Part shown: one piece after another, positions 25,967 through 35,231 of the stretch
Layout: each line of letters begins with the position of its first letter
Position numbering within the stretch: position 1 is the stretch's first letter
Origin: Teretinema zuelzerae
Lineage (GTDB): Bacteria; Spirochaetota; Spirochaetia; Treponematales; Treponemataceae
Assembly: GCF_021021555.1 (NCBI RefSeq)
Contig: NZ_JAINWA010000003.1
Coordinates: 744,001-808,000 of the forward strand
Reading direction: 5' to 3'
DNA: 64,000 nucleotides
Made by a program: the position numbers and the translations under genes
Notes under the pieces: model-generated
Database searches by the model: none
Seen by the model: only the letters and a program-made list of their open reading frames with translations
What the model was told of the DNA's origin: nothing

Positions 25967-27394
25967 TTACGGTATAGCAGTTTTTGTTGTTATTATAGTC
26001 AACGACTTAGAAGCTCTTGTTAGAGCAACATATAAGTTTTTTTCATCTGCAATTCCTGTGTCGATATAAATTGCATGATCATATTCGAGCCCTTTTACTA
26101 GTAGTGTGGTTCCGATTAATCGTGGAAATTTTAAAGGACGCCCAGATCGACGAAAGATTGCTTGATATGATTCATTAGCTTCTACGAATGTCCTTATTGA
26201 TTTTGCTGACATAAGATCTAAAACACACATGAAGCGATTGAATAAATCACGTCGGTATACTTTGCAATCTGGTGTGTTTTTAAGTAATTTAAAAAAATCC
26301 CGCAGTGTGGTACTACAGGAGGAATTTATAAAGTTGTTTACATATTGTGTAAGTTCTGGAGATTTACTTTTTTTTGTGATCGTGGCGATCTCTCCTCGGA
26401 TGGTTCCGGCCGCAAGAACCTTATCAATACCTGTAAAGCATTTCTTTGAAAAATCAATAATTTGCAAGACTTTAGCTTGATTTGAGATAGTTGTATCAAG
26501 TTTTTGAAATATTTTCTTTAGTTCATTGCACTCGACTTCCTCTATTGACGAGAATACACCGCCTAATGATCTAGCAAGATTGTGCCCGGAATTCTTTGAT
26601 CGTTGATCACCAGAATAAATAACAATATAAGAACCCGTTTTCTGTAACGCTCCATAAAACAGCCGATTTTTTTGGGGATCTGAATATGATGACATCGAAA
26701 TAGGCATCACTTTAACTTGCGGTGGTAATCCCCGAGAGAGATCAATTTTTCTATGAGCTTCAAGATTTTTCCTAGCTGTTATTAACCATTCAGCAAATTC
26801 AGTCGAATGTGCATTCTCCCATCGCCATGGTTTATCCAGTTTTCCTAAACAACGAAAGTTTGGGTATATATCACTTTCCCAGTCAACCGATTCGTCTGCA
26901 AAACTAAAGATTCCTTGCAATGGATCACCAAGAACCCTACACGGTAGAAGATTTGCGAGAAATAATAAAACAGAATGCTGTTGTTTTGAGCAGTCCTGAT
27001 ATTCATCAACATACACACCATTATAAGATTCTTGAATTATCTGTTGAATGAATATTTTGCGAAGCAAATATTCAGTAGAATCATAAAGTTTGTTCCACTC
27101 TGTTGAAGACGAAGGATTGAGGATATCCCATTGACTGGATTTGGGGTATGCAAGGCAAAATCGTAATGACCAACTCGCAATCGTATCTATTTCATATAAG
27201 GAATGATCAACGTTAAGCATTGCCATTTTATTACGCAAGGAATATACTCCTGCATAGGTATGCGTCAAAACAAGTTGCCGTTCTTTTGCTAGTTTAACCG
27301 CCATTGCAATTAGGTGAGTCTTGCCATAGCCAGCAGGCGCGATAACGTATCCATTTGTTCGACAGTCTGCAAGCGTTTTCGCCAATTCACTCAT
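25967..27394 (-). CDS. UvrD-like SF1 helicase, GajB-like
   Basis: A 475-residue superfamily 1 helicase. Walker A is APAGYGKTHLI near residue 22, motif II is VDEYQD near 129, motif V-like sequence is LLVKGLEYDHAIYID and motif VI is NLYVALTRASKSL at the C-terminus. It is shorter than housekeeping UvrD (~720) and has reduced accessory domains, as in GajB of Gabija. The start overlaps the OLD-like gene by 8 bp, so they form one operon in the gajA-gajB order. In Gabija, GajB is thought to sense DNA ends or nucleotides and activate GajA nicking. Confidence 0.8.
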   Translation of the reverse strand: MSELAKTLADCRTNGYVIAPAGYGKTHLIAMAVKLAKERQLVLTHTYAGVYSLRNKMAMLNVDHSLYEIDTIASWSLRFCLAYPKSSQWDILNPSSSTEWNKLYDSTEYLLRKIFIQQIIQESYNGVYVDEYQDCSKQQHSVLLFLANLLPCRVLGDPLQGIFSFADESVDWESDIYPNFRCLGKLDKPWRWENAHSTEFAEWLITARKNLEAHRKIDLSRGLPPQVKVMPISMSSYSDPQKNRLFYGALQKTGSYIVIYSGDQRSKNSGHNLARSLGGVFSSIEEVECNELKKIFQKLDTTISNQAKVLQIIDFSKKCFTGIDKVLAAGTIRGEIATITKKSKSPELTQYVNNFINSSCSTTLRDFFKLLKNTPDCKVYRRDLFNRFMCVLDLMSAKSIRTFVEANESYQAIFRRSGRPLKFPRLIGTTLLVKGLEYDHAIYIDTGIADEKNLYVALTRASKSLTIITTKTAIP

Positions 27395-29093
27395 CGTTTA
27401 GAATCCATGTTTTGAGTTGTTTCATTTTGTCATACAAATCGCATGAAGAATAATCCTGAGAATCAAATAATTCTGATATTGTTAAAAATAATATCGATGC
27501 ATTAGTAATATTCTTGAACCACTTTTTTTTATTTGCCACTTCCCCAATTAGTTTTCGCAAGTCCTGTGATTCTGGCCACTCTGAGTGCTGCTTGTCCAGG
27601 GTTCCGGGAAACACAGATAAAAGCTGTTCGCGTGCAGGTATACCAAGACCATTAATAGCAAAATCAAGGCAGGAAAGGACATAATTCCATGGTATGTCTA
27701 ACATTATACGTTCCTCAATGGAGACATTCCCAGCCCAAACAAAAGTTGAAATTGATAAAGCTTTTAGTTCTGCACAGTCATAATCGGATAACTGGTCTTG
27801 AGCATCCGAATCCGCAAACACCGCGACTTCATATCCTAATTGTTTGAACACTTGTGCCGTTTTTTTTACTTTCCCTCCACCATTAGCATCTACCAATGCT
27901 ACACCGAAATAAGCAAATGGATCAAAAGCTTTAGTTACCAAATAATCATCAAAGCCTCGCAGAAAACCAACTTCCGTGGCGCCTTCGCACACAATTACTT
28001 TTTTACTTAGAAAAGCTTCTGCATTTGCTCGAATCTTTCCTTGAATTTCAAGTTCGCGTAGTTGGTTATCGTTAGCAGATTGTATCGTAACTTCGCCATT
28101 ATAATTGTGGACAATATATAGTTCATCAATTGTTAACTCGCGGAGTACAATTGGAGAATGAGTTGTTATGAAGTACTGCCCTGATTTATCATTTCGGATA
28201 CACTTAATCAGACGAGATATTCTATTTGGTTCTAACCCATATTCAATTTCATCAATAAGAGTTATATGCCCGTTTTCGAGATTTTGTTGTTGAATACCAC
28301 ATAGCACTAGTCTGCGAGAACCCAATCCCAGCAATCGCAAAGGGATGTCCTTGTCATGTAACGCAATTCCTCCGACTTTCAGATTAATTGAGCTTATATC
28401 TAATTGTGCCTTATATGTTTCTGATACATGTACACCAAAATGTCGTGCAGCGACTTCTGCTTTTTTTGCAGCATGGTCAAAACCAGTAAGAACAGATCGA
28501 TTCATATCAAAGGTTTGTTTCGCTTCACGTGCAGCCGAAACGAGAGATTCATCAATATTATCTGCTTCCGTTATTCGAGCAATTGCTGAACCTGATGACC
28601 ATGACAATTGCCTCTCCGAAAAAGCTCCAATAATTCCAACGCAAGCCTTAATACGATCACTCGTCTTAAATTCAATACCATCTGGATTACGAGAATTAAC
28701 TACAATCCATTTAGGTTCCAAGGCATTACTTACAGATAGCCTGATGGTGAGAACAATTTCAAGGGAATCATCTGGTTCATCGAATACCTTTTTTTCTTTT
28801 TTATTCCAACCACGAAGCATAAGTCCGTACTTCAAATCTGAAATGAACTCCGGAATGATTTCACCAATTGTTAATTCAATACAAAGTTCTTTAGTTACAT
28901 CATTATTGAAGAAGTCTGAATCAAAAATAGAAAGATTCCAATTAGGATACAAACAGTATCGTATAGCCTCTAATATTGTCGATTTTGATGAATCCCCTTT
29001 ACCGACCAAACAAAATACTGAATCAGCTGGTAACCCCCATTCAAAATGATTGACCCCTCGAAAGTTACTAATACTTATATATCGGATTTTCAT
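27387..29093 (-). CDS. OLD-family ATPase with TOPRIM nuclease, GajA-like
   Basis: A 568-residue protein with an N-terminal ABC-type ATPase (IRYISISNFRGVNHFEWG, then the P-loop region) and a C-terminal TOPRIM nuclease. TOPRIM residues are visible as VIVCEGATEVGFL near residue 368 and the D-x-D in VFADSDAQD near 426. The P-loop reads GKGDSSKS where most OLD proteins have G-x4-GKS, so ATP handling may differ. Paired with a UvrD-like helicase this matches class 2 OLD and the Gabija antiphage system. GajA is a nicking endonuclease held off by nucleotides. It is probably intact; 79 bp upstream lies an IS4 element that may separate it from its native promoter. Confidence 0.8.
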   Translation of the reverse strand: MKIRYISISNFRGVNHFEWGLPADSVFCLVGKGDSSKSTILEAIRYCLYPNWNLSIFDSDFFNNDVTKELCIELTIGEIIPEFISDLKYGLMLRGWNKKEKKVFDEPDDSLEIVLTIRLSVSNALEPKWIVVNSRNPDGIEFKTSDRIKACVGIIGAFSERQLSWSSGSAIARITEADNIDESLVSAAREAKQTFDMNRSVLTGFDHAAKKAEVAARHFGVHVSETYKAQLDISSINLKVGGIALHDKDIPLRLLGLGSRRLVLCGIQQQNLENGHITLIDEIEYGLEPNRISRLIKCIRNDKSGQYFITTHSPIVLRELTIDELYIVHNYNGEVTIQSANDNQLRELEIQGKIRANAEAFLSKKVIVCEGATEVGFLRGFDDYLVTKAFDPFAYFGVALVDANGGGKVKKTAQVFKQLGYEVAVFADSDAQDQLSDYDCAELKALSISTFVWAGNVSIEERIMLDIPWNYVLSCLDFAINGLGIPAREQLLSVFPGTLDKQHSEWPESQDLRKLIGEVANKKKWFKNITNASILFLTISELFDSQDYSSCDLYDKMKQLKTWILNDE

Positions 29094-29172
29094 TTTTTAC
29101 CCTCGGTTGCTACAATTTTACACCCGGTTAATAAAAAGCAAAGGAATATATGCTCAATCTTAGACAATTTTC

Positions 29173-30450
29173 CACTGCTGTCCAAGATAAATAGAACTAT
29201 TTTAAAAACCCGATTTCCGTGATACAGTTTTGTTACCACACAAACCTTTACCACAAAAGGAAATCGGGTATGAATAACTATAACACACTTTTTGGACAGC
29301 TTCTATCACAAGTTAAGAGACCTGAATTTGATAAACTGTGCAAAACGATGGAATCAGACAAATTCCGAAAAGATTTCAATACATGGGATCAATTCGTTGT
29401 CATGGCCTTTGCGCAAATAACTAGACAAAACGGCCTGCGTAGTATTCAAAATGCAATGAATTGCCAAAAAAAATCTTTTTACCATCTCGGCCTGAACAAA
29501 GAAATAAAACGATCAACGATTTCATACGCAAATAAAAATCACGGCTCCGAGTTTTTCGAGTCCTTGTATTATCAATTATTTTCAACGCTTGAGCGCGGCG
29601 CACGTAAGTTGACGGAAAAGAAACTGTATGCCGTAGATGCAACCACAATCGGATTTTCTCTGAATGATTTCCCATGGGCGAAATTCAGATCGACAAAAAG
29701 CGGTGTTAAGATCCATGTGAAATATGACGTTGGCGAATCAGTTCCGGAATATTTGTTCATTACTAATGCAGAAGAGCATGAGAACAATACGCTTGGAAAA
29801 ATGAATCTTAAGAAAGGCGATATTGTTACCTTTGATAAGGGATACAATAACTACGCTCAGTTTTCTGATTTTTGTGATAACGGTGTCTATTTCGTTACCA
29901 GACTTAAAGATAATGCCTCTTACAAAGTAATTAAACGAAGAAAAACGCATACCACAAAGATATCGAGCAACCATATCATTCAGTTTACCGGCCAGGTTGC
30001 AAAAAGCAAATGCCCAAATGAACTCAGGCGTATTCGGACCGTTGATAATGAGACTGGAAGCGCAATTATTTTACTTACGAACATGATAAGCTGCAGCGCG
30101 GAAAAGGTTGCTGAAATATACCGAAAGCGTTGGCACATAGAACTCTTTTTCAAAACTATTAAGCAAAACCTGAAAATAAAACGTTTTTATGGAACCTCTG
30201 AGAATGCGGTAAAAACGCAGATTTGGATTGCTATGATCGTTTACCTTTTGTATATAATGCTCAAAAAATCGACAGGCAGTATAACGAAATGCTTCACACA
30301 TTTTATTTCGGAAATCTCTGTTTCATTATTCCAACGTATTGATTTGAACCTTTGGTTTGCCGGGTCGTCGCCGCCAGTTTCTGTTCACGCTCCAGATGTC
30401 AGTTGTATGCAATTTGAGTTTTGTCTATGAAATTATCTTGGACAGCAGTG
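29173..30450 (+). mobile_element. IS4-family insertion sequence, 1278 bp
   Basis: The perfect 18-bp terminal inverted repeats CACTGCTGTCCAAGATAA (29173-29190 and 30433-30450) bound a single transposase gene. I could not find a convincing target duplication in the flanks, which suggests recombination after insertion. The GC is low like the left island. Confidence 0.92.
29270..30430 (+). CDS. IS4-family transposase
   Basis: A DDE transposase of 386 residues. Catalytic elements are the first Asp in LYAVDATTIG near residue 127, the second in VTFDKGYNNYA near 195 and the Glu in the YREK-type signature YRKRWHIELFFKTIKQNLK near 290. The N-terminal region (MNNYNTLFGQLLSQVKRPEF) resembles the DUF4372 domain of IS4-family members. 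The start at 29270 follows AAAAGGAAAT. It appears intact and fills the element. Confidence 0.93.
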   Translation: MNNYNTLFGQLLSQVKRPEFDKLCKTMESDKFRKDFNTWDQFVVMAFAQITRQNGLRSIQNAMNCQKKSFYHLGLNKEIKRSTISYANKNHGSEFFESLYYQLFSTLERGARKLTEKKLYAVDATTIGFSLNDFPWAKFRSTKSGVKIHVKYDVGESVPEYLFITNAEEHENNTLGKMNLKKGDIVTFDKGYNNYAQFSDFCDNGVYFVTRLKDNASYKVIKRRKTHTTKISSNHIIQFTGQVAKSKCPNELRRIRTVDNETGSAIILLTNMISCSAEKVAEIYRKRWHIELFFKTIKQNLKIKRFYGTSENAVKTQIWIAMIVYLLYIMLKKSTGSITKCFTHFISEISVSLFQRIDLNLWFAGSSPPVSVHAPDVSCMQFEFCL

Positions 30451-30711
30451 AAATGGCATTTCTAATTTAATGGAACCCGATCGCTCAAAATAGATGGCGA
30501 ACTGATTTAAAGCCAATCACAAATCGGCATCGCCCATTTTACCTCAAACCAATCAGCGGTAGATTTCTTGGATAATCCATTCGCGGTCATATACAGCTCA
30601 GCGTGCCGATCTGAACCGGGTCGGTTGACATGCTCGGGGTGATGGATACAAGCAATCGACATATCCATCCCCTTATTTCAATTTGGAAGAATCTTACGGT
30701 TGATGAGCCTA
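30451..30711. other. Intergenic remnant right of the IS4 element
   Basis: No gene is recognised. From about 30639 the sequence matches 53543 onwards, the start of a ~415-bp duplication that includes the 3' part of the Met-rich protein gene. Confidence 0.5.
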
Positions 30712-31446
30712 TTATTTCTTTCCTCCGCCCATCATGCCGCCGCGATTTCCATTCATCATGCCGCCTTGATAACCGCCCATCATACCACGGTCGAATCCCG
30801 AGAACTCATACGTTTTTCCCTTAATCGTTGCCTTGGTCACCGAGAAGTATGGCTGACCGTTGGCGTTCGTTGATGAAAACTCATAGCCTTCAAGTTTAAG
30901 GGTCGAACCGGCTCTAATATCATTATTATAGGCGTAGTAATAAAAATTCGGAAAATCTAGTATATATACGGTGGTTCCGGATTTAATAGCGGGTTCATCA
31001 TTCACAAACGAGAGTTTCCCTTCCAGCGTCTTTTTTGTTGCCGCAGTCTGTAATCCGGGTGCACCCCACATCATGCCAAATCGACCCATACCCCACATAC
31101 CGCCCATCGTAACGCCGTTGAGTCCACCTTTCAGGAGGTATTGCTGTCCCAGATCGGTATGGAATGCATTGAGCTGCGCCGAACCATCGCCACCGAGCAT
31201 CTTGTCCATCCTGTCATGCATATCGCTATTGCCGATTATTTCTCCCATCACGGCATCGCCCAGTTCTTCCAATACGCCCGGATCAACCTTATCAACGGTG
31301 ACTTGGTCTAAAGTCGTTACATTTTGTTGCTTTTCGATATCACCAACGATCGTGTCCAGAGAGCGAGGTTCAGCCATTCCCATTTGAGCGAATATGCCTA
31401 TCCCGAGGCCCAATGAAAGGAATATAACCAGAATTCCCTTTTTCAT
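30712..31446 (-). CDS. Exported methionine-rich protein, probably copper-related
   Basis: A 244-residue protein with a signal peptide (MKKGILVIFLSLGLGIGIF) and a C-terminal Gly-Met-Asn tail (DRGMMGGYQGGMMNGNRGGM). A second Met-rich patch MGGMWGMGRFGMMWG lies mid-protein. Methionine clusters like these bind Cu(I) in known periplasmic copper proteins; the role here is inferred from that and from the neighbouring CopA operon. The segment GKLSFVNDEPAIKSGTTVYI with LEGYEFSS resembles a small beta-barrel, but no family is recognised. The start at 31446 has GGAG upstream. A nearly identical 3' fragment of the gene lies at 53614-53955. Confidence 0.65.
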   Translation of the reverse strand: MKKGILVIFLSLGLGIGIFAQMGMAEPRSLDTIVGDIEKQQNVTTLDQVTVDKVDPGVLEELGDAVMGEIIGNSDMHDRMDKMLGGDGSAQLNAFHTDLGQQYLLKGGLNGVTMGGMWGMGRFGMMWGAPGLQTAATKKTLEGKLSFVNDEPAIKSGTTVYILDFPNFYYYAYNNDIRAGSTLKLEGYEFSSTNANGQPYFSVTKATIKGKTYEFSGFDRGMMGGYQGGMMNGNRGGMMGGGKK

Positions 31447-31597
31447 ACAAACTCCTTCTCCGTAGAACGGATATACCTCAAGTATATGATTTAAGGATGA
31501 ATAGCAAAACATTCATGAAAGGTTTGGAATGAATTTGTCACGCCCCGAGACGACGATTGTCGTACCAAAAGCGTGACACGTATAGATGTTTCGAACT

Positions 31598-32311
31598 TTA
31601 CTTCAAGTTGAAGGGTTTCAGGAGTTTGTCCACCTGAATGGTCTTTCCTGCATCATCTTTGGTCTCGACCTTTGCGAAAACCCAGCCTTCGATTTTTGAG
31701 GGATCAAGGCCGGCGGCAATAAAGGGCTCCGGATTCAGGACAAACACGATATCCTTATCATTTGTTGACAGATCCTTAGCCCACTCGAACATGTTTCCGT
31801 TTCCGAGTTTAACTCCATAGTGATCGAGCTTTTCATGATAGCCGACCCGGGTCCGCTGGAATTTCACGATTTCCGCGAAAGTGGCGCCGAGAGACTTCTT
31901 CGCGTCAGGAGCAGCCTTGTCCGAGCCAAGTTCGAAATGAATCATGAACTCGCCGTCCTCAATCTCATATTTAATTCCGTCAACGGCGGGCAGCTTGGCG
32001 ATATCAAGGCCCGCGGCGATAAACGGCGCGGCGTCAAAGACAAACTCAGCGTCGGGTTTGTCAAGATCCGCACCCGAGGCGTTGTTCCGCGAAAAATCCG
32101 ACGAGAACAGAACCTGATCGCCGTTCGGGGAAGCGAGACTCCAGGCATAATCCTCCTCAGACCATGCGACGCGCTGGTCAGAGGCCGCAATGACGGCTGC
32201 GAAGGATGTGTTCGCGACCTTGGCGACAACATCGGTTGAATTACAACCGGCGAGAGCGACGGCGGCAAATAATGCCGAGCCGATCAACATAATGACTTTG
32301 GCAATTTTCAT
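31598..32311 (-). CDS. Lipoprotein with an internal duplication
   Basis: A 237-residue predicted lipoprotein; the signal peptide ends in VALAGC. Two similar halves are visible. The first has YAWSLASPNGDQVLF and FVFDAAPFIAAGLDIAKL; the second has YGVKLGNGNMFEW and FVLNPEPFIAAGLDPSKI. Each ends in a PFIAAGLD motif followed by an acidic strand. No named family is recognised. It lies between the Met-rich protein and copA on the same strand, suggesting a periplasmic role in metal handling. The gap 32312-32487 holds no gene. Confidence 0.65.
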   Translation of the reverse strand: MKIAKVIMLIGSALFAAVALAGCNSTDVVAKVANTSFAAVIAASDQRVAWSEEDYAWSLASPNGDQVLFSSDFSRNNASGADLDKPDAEFVFDAAPFIAAGLDIAKLPAVDGIKYEIEDGEFMIHFELGSDKAAPDAKKSLGATFAEIVKFQRTRVGYHEKLDHYGVKLGNGNMFEWAKDLSTNDKDIVFVLNPEPFIAAGLDPSKIEGWVFAKVETKDDAGKTIQVDKLLKPFNLK

Positions 32312-32487
32312 ATTGAACTCCTTTCGGTCTCAAAGGACCATTAAATAAAACGAAATTATTAACCTTCCTCTGTCGGCACGCGCACAACAGAATAATCCAA
32401 TATACCTGCTCCTGCTCTACGGTTTTATCATACCTCCTCTATAGAAAAAACCTGAAGATCGGCTAGCGTCACAATACAACACAGCAA

Positions 32488-35196
32488 TCAGCCAATAATC
32501 CGGGAAACCCGATATCCAGCCGTTGTCACCACATGAGTAAGCACGACATCATTGAGATTCGAACCCTGAACCAAAGCGCTTTGTCTCGAAAGATTGACGT
32601 CGACGCTTTCAACTCCAGGGACATCACTGAGGGCAGACTCAACTTTCATAGTGCAATGACCGCAGCTCATTCCCTCGATCATCAGCATTTTTTTGGCAGA
32701 TGCCGGTTTTGTTTCATCCTTTTTTTGCGCGCTTGCCGGAACAACAGCAAACGCGGGCTTGAATCTCTTAAGCCGTAGCGCATTCGTCAGTACGGAAACG
32801 GAGCTGAGCGACATCGCGATCGCGGCAAAAATTGGATTGAGAAGCGGTCCACCGAATATGTGGAGAAGACCAGCCGCTATCGGAATGCCAAGCACGTTGT
32901 ACGCGAATGCCCAGAAAAGATTCTGCTTGATATTCCGGATGACGCTCTTCGAAAGCTTGATAGCCGTCGGAACGTCCATGAGGTCGCTCCTCATGAGGAC
33001 GATGGACGCGCTTTCCATGGCGACGTCTGTTCCGGAACCAATCGCGATGCCGACGTCTGCCTGCGCGAGCGCGGGAGCGTCGTTGATGCCGTCGCCGACC
33101 ATCGCGACCCGCTTTCCCTCTTTCTGTATCTTGGCGACTTCGGCAGCCTTGTCCTGCGGCAATACCTCGGCGAGGACGCGGTCGATGCCGACCTGCCTTG
33201 CGATTGCCTCAGCTGTCTTTCGGGAATCGCCGGTAATCATGATGGTTTCGATGCCCATATCGCGCAGTGCCTTGATAGCCCTTGCGCTTGATTCTTTGAC
33301 GACATCGGCAACGGCGATAATTCCGGCGTAAGAACCGTTGATCGCGATATGCATCGGCGTCTTGCCCTCCTCGGCGTAGGCGTCTGCCATGGAGGCATTA
33401 ACCGTGATCCGGTTTACATCCATATGCTTGACGTTGCCGAGCAGGATTTCCTTTCCTTCCACCGTCGCCTTTATTCCATGACCGGGAATCGCCTCGAATG
33501 CCGCCGCCTGATATCTTTTATCAGTCCGCGCATCGGCTGCCTTCACGATCGACTCTCCGAGCGGATGCTCGGAGCCGCGTTCAGCAGCAGCCGCCAGGGC
33601 GAGAATCTCCGTCTCCTCAAAACCGTTCTCGGTATGGATATCCGTCATTTCTGGCTGGCCCTTGGTGATCGTTCCGGTCTTGTCGAATACGATCGTTTTT
33701 ATAGTGTGCGCGGTCTCCAGGGCCTCGCCCGACTTGATGAGCACTCCATACTCAGCCCCCTTACCGGTGCCGACCATGATGGCGGTTGGGGTGGCAAGTC
33801 CGAGCGCGCAGGGACACGCAATGGTAAGAATCGCGACGAACACGGTCAGGGCGAACACTACGCTGGCCCCGAAGAACAGCCACAGTCCCGCCGACGCAAT
33901 CGCGATTACGAAAACGATCGGGACGAAATAGCCTGAGACGATGTCGGCCATCGCGGCAATCGGCGCCTTCGATCCCTGGGCATCCTCCACCAGCTTGATG
34001 ATGCGCGAGAGAACCGTATCGGCTCCCACTTTTGACACGCGGAACGTGATTGAGCCGTTCTTGTTGATCGAGGCGCCTATCACCCTGTCTCCCGGTCCTT
34101 TTTCAACGGGCATGCTTTCGCCGGTAATCATTGACTCGTCAATCGAGGTGCGCCCGGAAACGATATCGCCGTCAACGGGTATCTTTTCCCCGGGGCGAAC
34201 CATCACCGCATCGCCGACCTCGACTTCCTCAATCGGAATTTCTATTTCAGCGCCGTTCTGAATGACAGTCGCGGTTTTAGGCTGAAGCCCCATGAGCTTT
34301 TTGATGGATTCCGACGTCTTTCCCTTGGAAATGGCCTCGAGCGTCTTCCCCAGCAGTATGAGGGTTATGATAATGCCGGCTGTCTCGAAATAGAGGCTCT
34401 CGACCATTTTGAAGTTTCCGTTGGCTATACTGACCGCTCCGTAAAGGCTATAGATCACCGCGGCAGAGGTTCCCATCGCGATGAGCGAATCCATGTTCGG
34501 CGCGCGGTGGATAATAGCCCGGAATCCGACGAGATAGAACCGATAGCCGGCGGCCAATACGGGTATCACGAGGGCGATTTCGATCAATGCGTAGCGCAGC
34601 GGATAGTTCATCGCGTTCATGAAGGAGGGAAGCGGCCAGCCGAGCATCGCGCCCATGGCGACGTAGAATAGCGGGACGGCAAAGGCTGCGGAAACCGCAA
34701 ACTTCGCCTTGAGCGTCTTTATTTCGCGCTCCTTCTCTTCCTTGTGCGCGTCTACGGAAGCGCCCGATTCGATCGCCAGCGGCCGGTAACCGGCATTCGT
34801 GATCGCCTGCTTAATCTCGGATAGCCGTACCGCATCGGGATCATAGGTAATTGAAGCCCTTTCGGTCGCGAGATTGACGCTGACGTTTTTCACTCCCGAA
34901 ACTTTCTTGAGCGCACGCTCTATCGCGGCGGAACAGGAAGCGCAGGTCATGCCGCCGACCGGTATGACGACCTGTTTGTCGACAACGTCATCGACTGCCT
35001 CGTAACCCGCTTTTGAGACAGCAGCCTTTATGGCATTCACGTCTACGGCCCCCTCATCGTAGGTCACCGAGAGTTTCTCGGTCGAGAAATTCACCGAGGC
35101 ATCGGCTATGCCGGGCAGTTTCTTGACGGCCCGCTCGGAAGCCTGCGCGCACGCGGCGCAAGTCATTCCGTTTATCCGTAATTTTGTCGTTTGCAT
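32488..35196 (-). CDS. copA: Copper-exporting P1B-type ATPase CopA
   Basis: A Cu(I) export pump of 902 residues. Two N-terminal metal-binding domains carry MTCAAC and MTCASC, and a third, unusual, lies at the extreme C-terminus with MSCGHC. Eight membrane segments carry the CPC motif (ACPCALGL, near residue 460). The phosphorylation site is DKTGT near 503, followed by the HP motif (SEHPLGESI) and [16 protein letters not shown]. It is the second gene after the HMA-TauE fusion, 35 bp downstream, so both are probably expressed together and removed copper is handled at both membranes. Confidence 0.95.
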   Translation of the reverse strand: MQTTKLRINGMTCAACAQASERAVKKLPGIADASVNFSTEKLSVTYDEGAVDVNAIKAAVSKAGYEAVDDVVDKQVVIPVGGMTCASCSAAIERALKKVSGVKNVSVNLATERASITYDPDAVRLSEIKQAITNAGYRPLAIESGASVDAHKEEKEREIKTLKAKFAVSAAFAVPLFYVAMGAMLGWPLPSFMNAMNYPLRYALIEIALVIPVLAAGYRFYLVGFRAIIHRAPNMDSLIAMGTSAAVIYSLYGAVSIANGNFKMVESLYFETAGIIITLILLGKTLEAISKGKTSESIKKLMGLQPKTATVIQNGAEIEIPIEEVEVGDAVMVRPGEKIPVDGDIVSGRTSIDESMITGESMPVEKGPGDRVIGASINKNGSITFRVSKVGADTVLSRIIKLVEDAQGSKAPIAAMADIVSGYFVPIVFVIAIASAGLWLFFGASVVFALTVFVAILTIACPCALGLATPTAIMVGTGKGAEYGVLIKSGEALETAHTIKTIVFDKTGTITKGQPEMTDIHTENGFEETEILALAAAAERGSEHPLGESIVKAADARTDKRYQAAAFEAIPGHGIKATVEGKEILLGNVKHMDVNRITVNASMADAYAEEGKTPMHIAINGSYAGIIAVADVVKESSARAIKALRDMGIETIMITGDSRKTAEAIARQVGIDRVLAEVLPQDKAAEVAKIQKEGKRVAMVGDGINDAPALAQADVGIAIGSGTDVAMESASIVLMRSDLMDVPTAIKLSKSVIRNIKQNLFWAFAYNVLGIPIAAGLLHIFGGPLLNPIFAAIAMSLSSVSVLTNALRLKRFKPAFAVVPASAQKKDETKPASAKKMLMIEGMSCGHCTMKVESALSDVPGVESVDVNLSRQSALVQGSNLNDVVLTHVVTTAGYRVSRIIG

Positions 35197-35231
35197 CTTG
35201 ATGTATCTCCCTTTCTTCTTTTTCGTTTAGC

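Noticed and set aside
29161-30462. Target-site duplication around the IS4 element
   Set aside because: The 10-12 bases on each side do not match.
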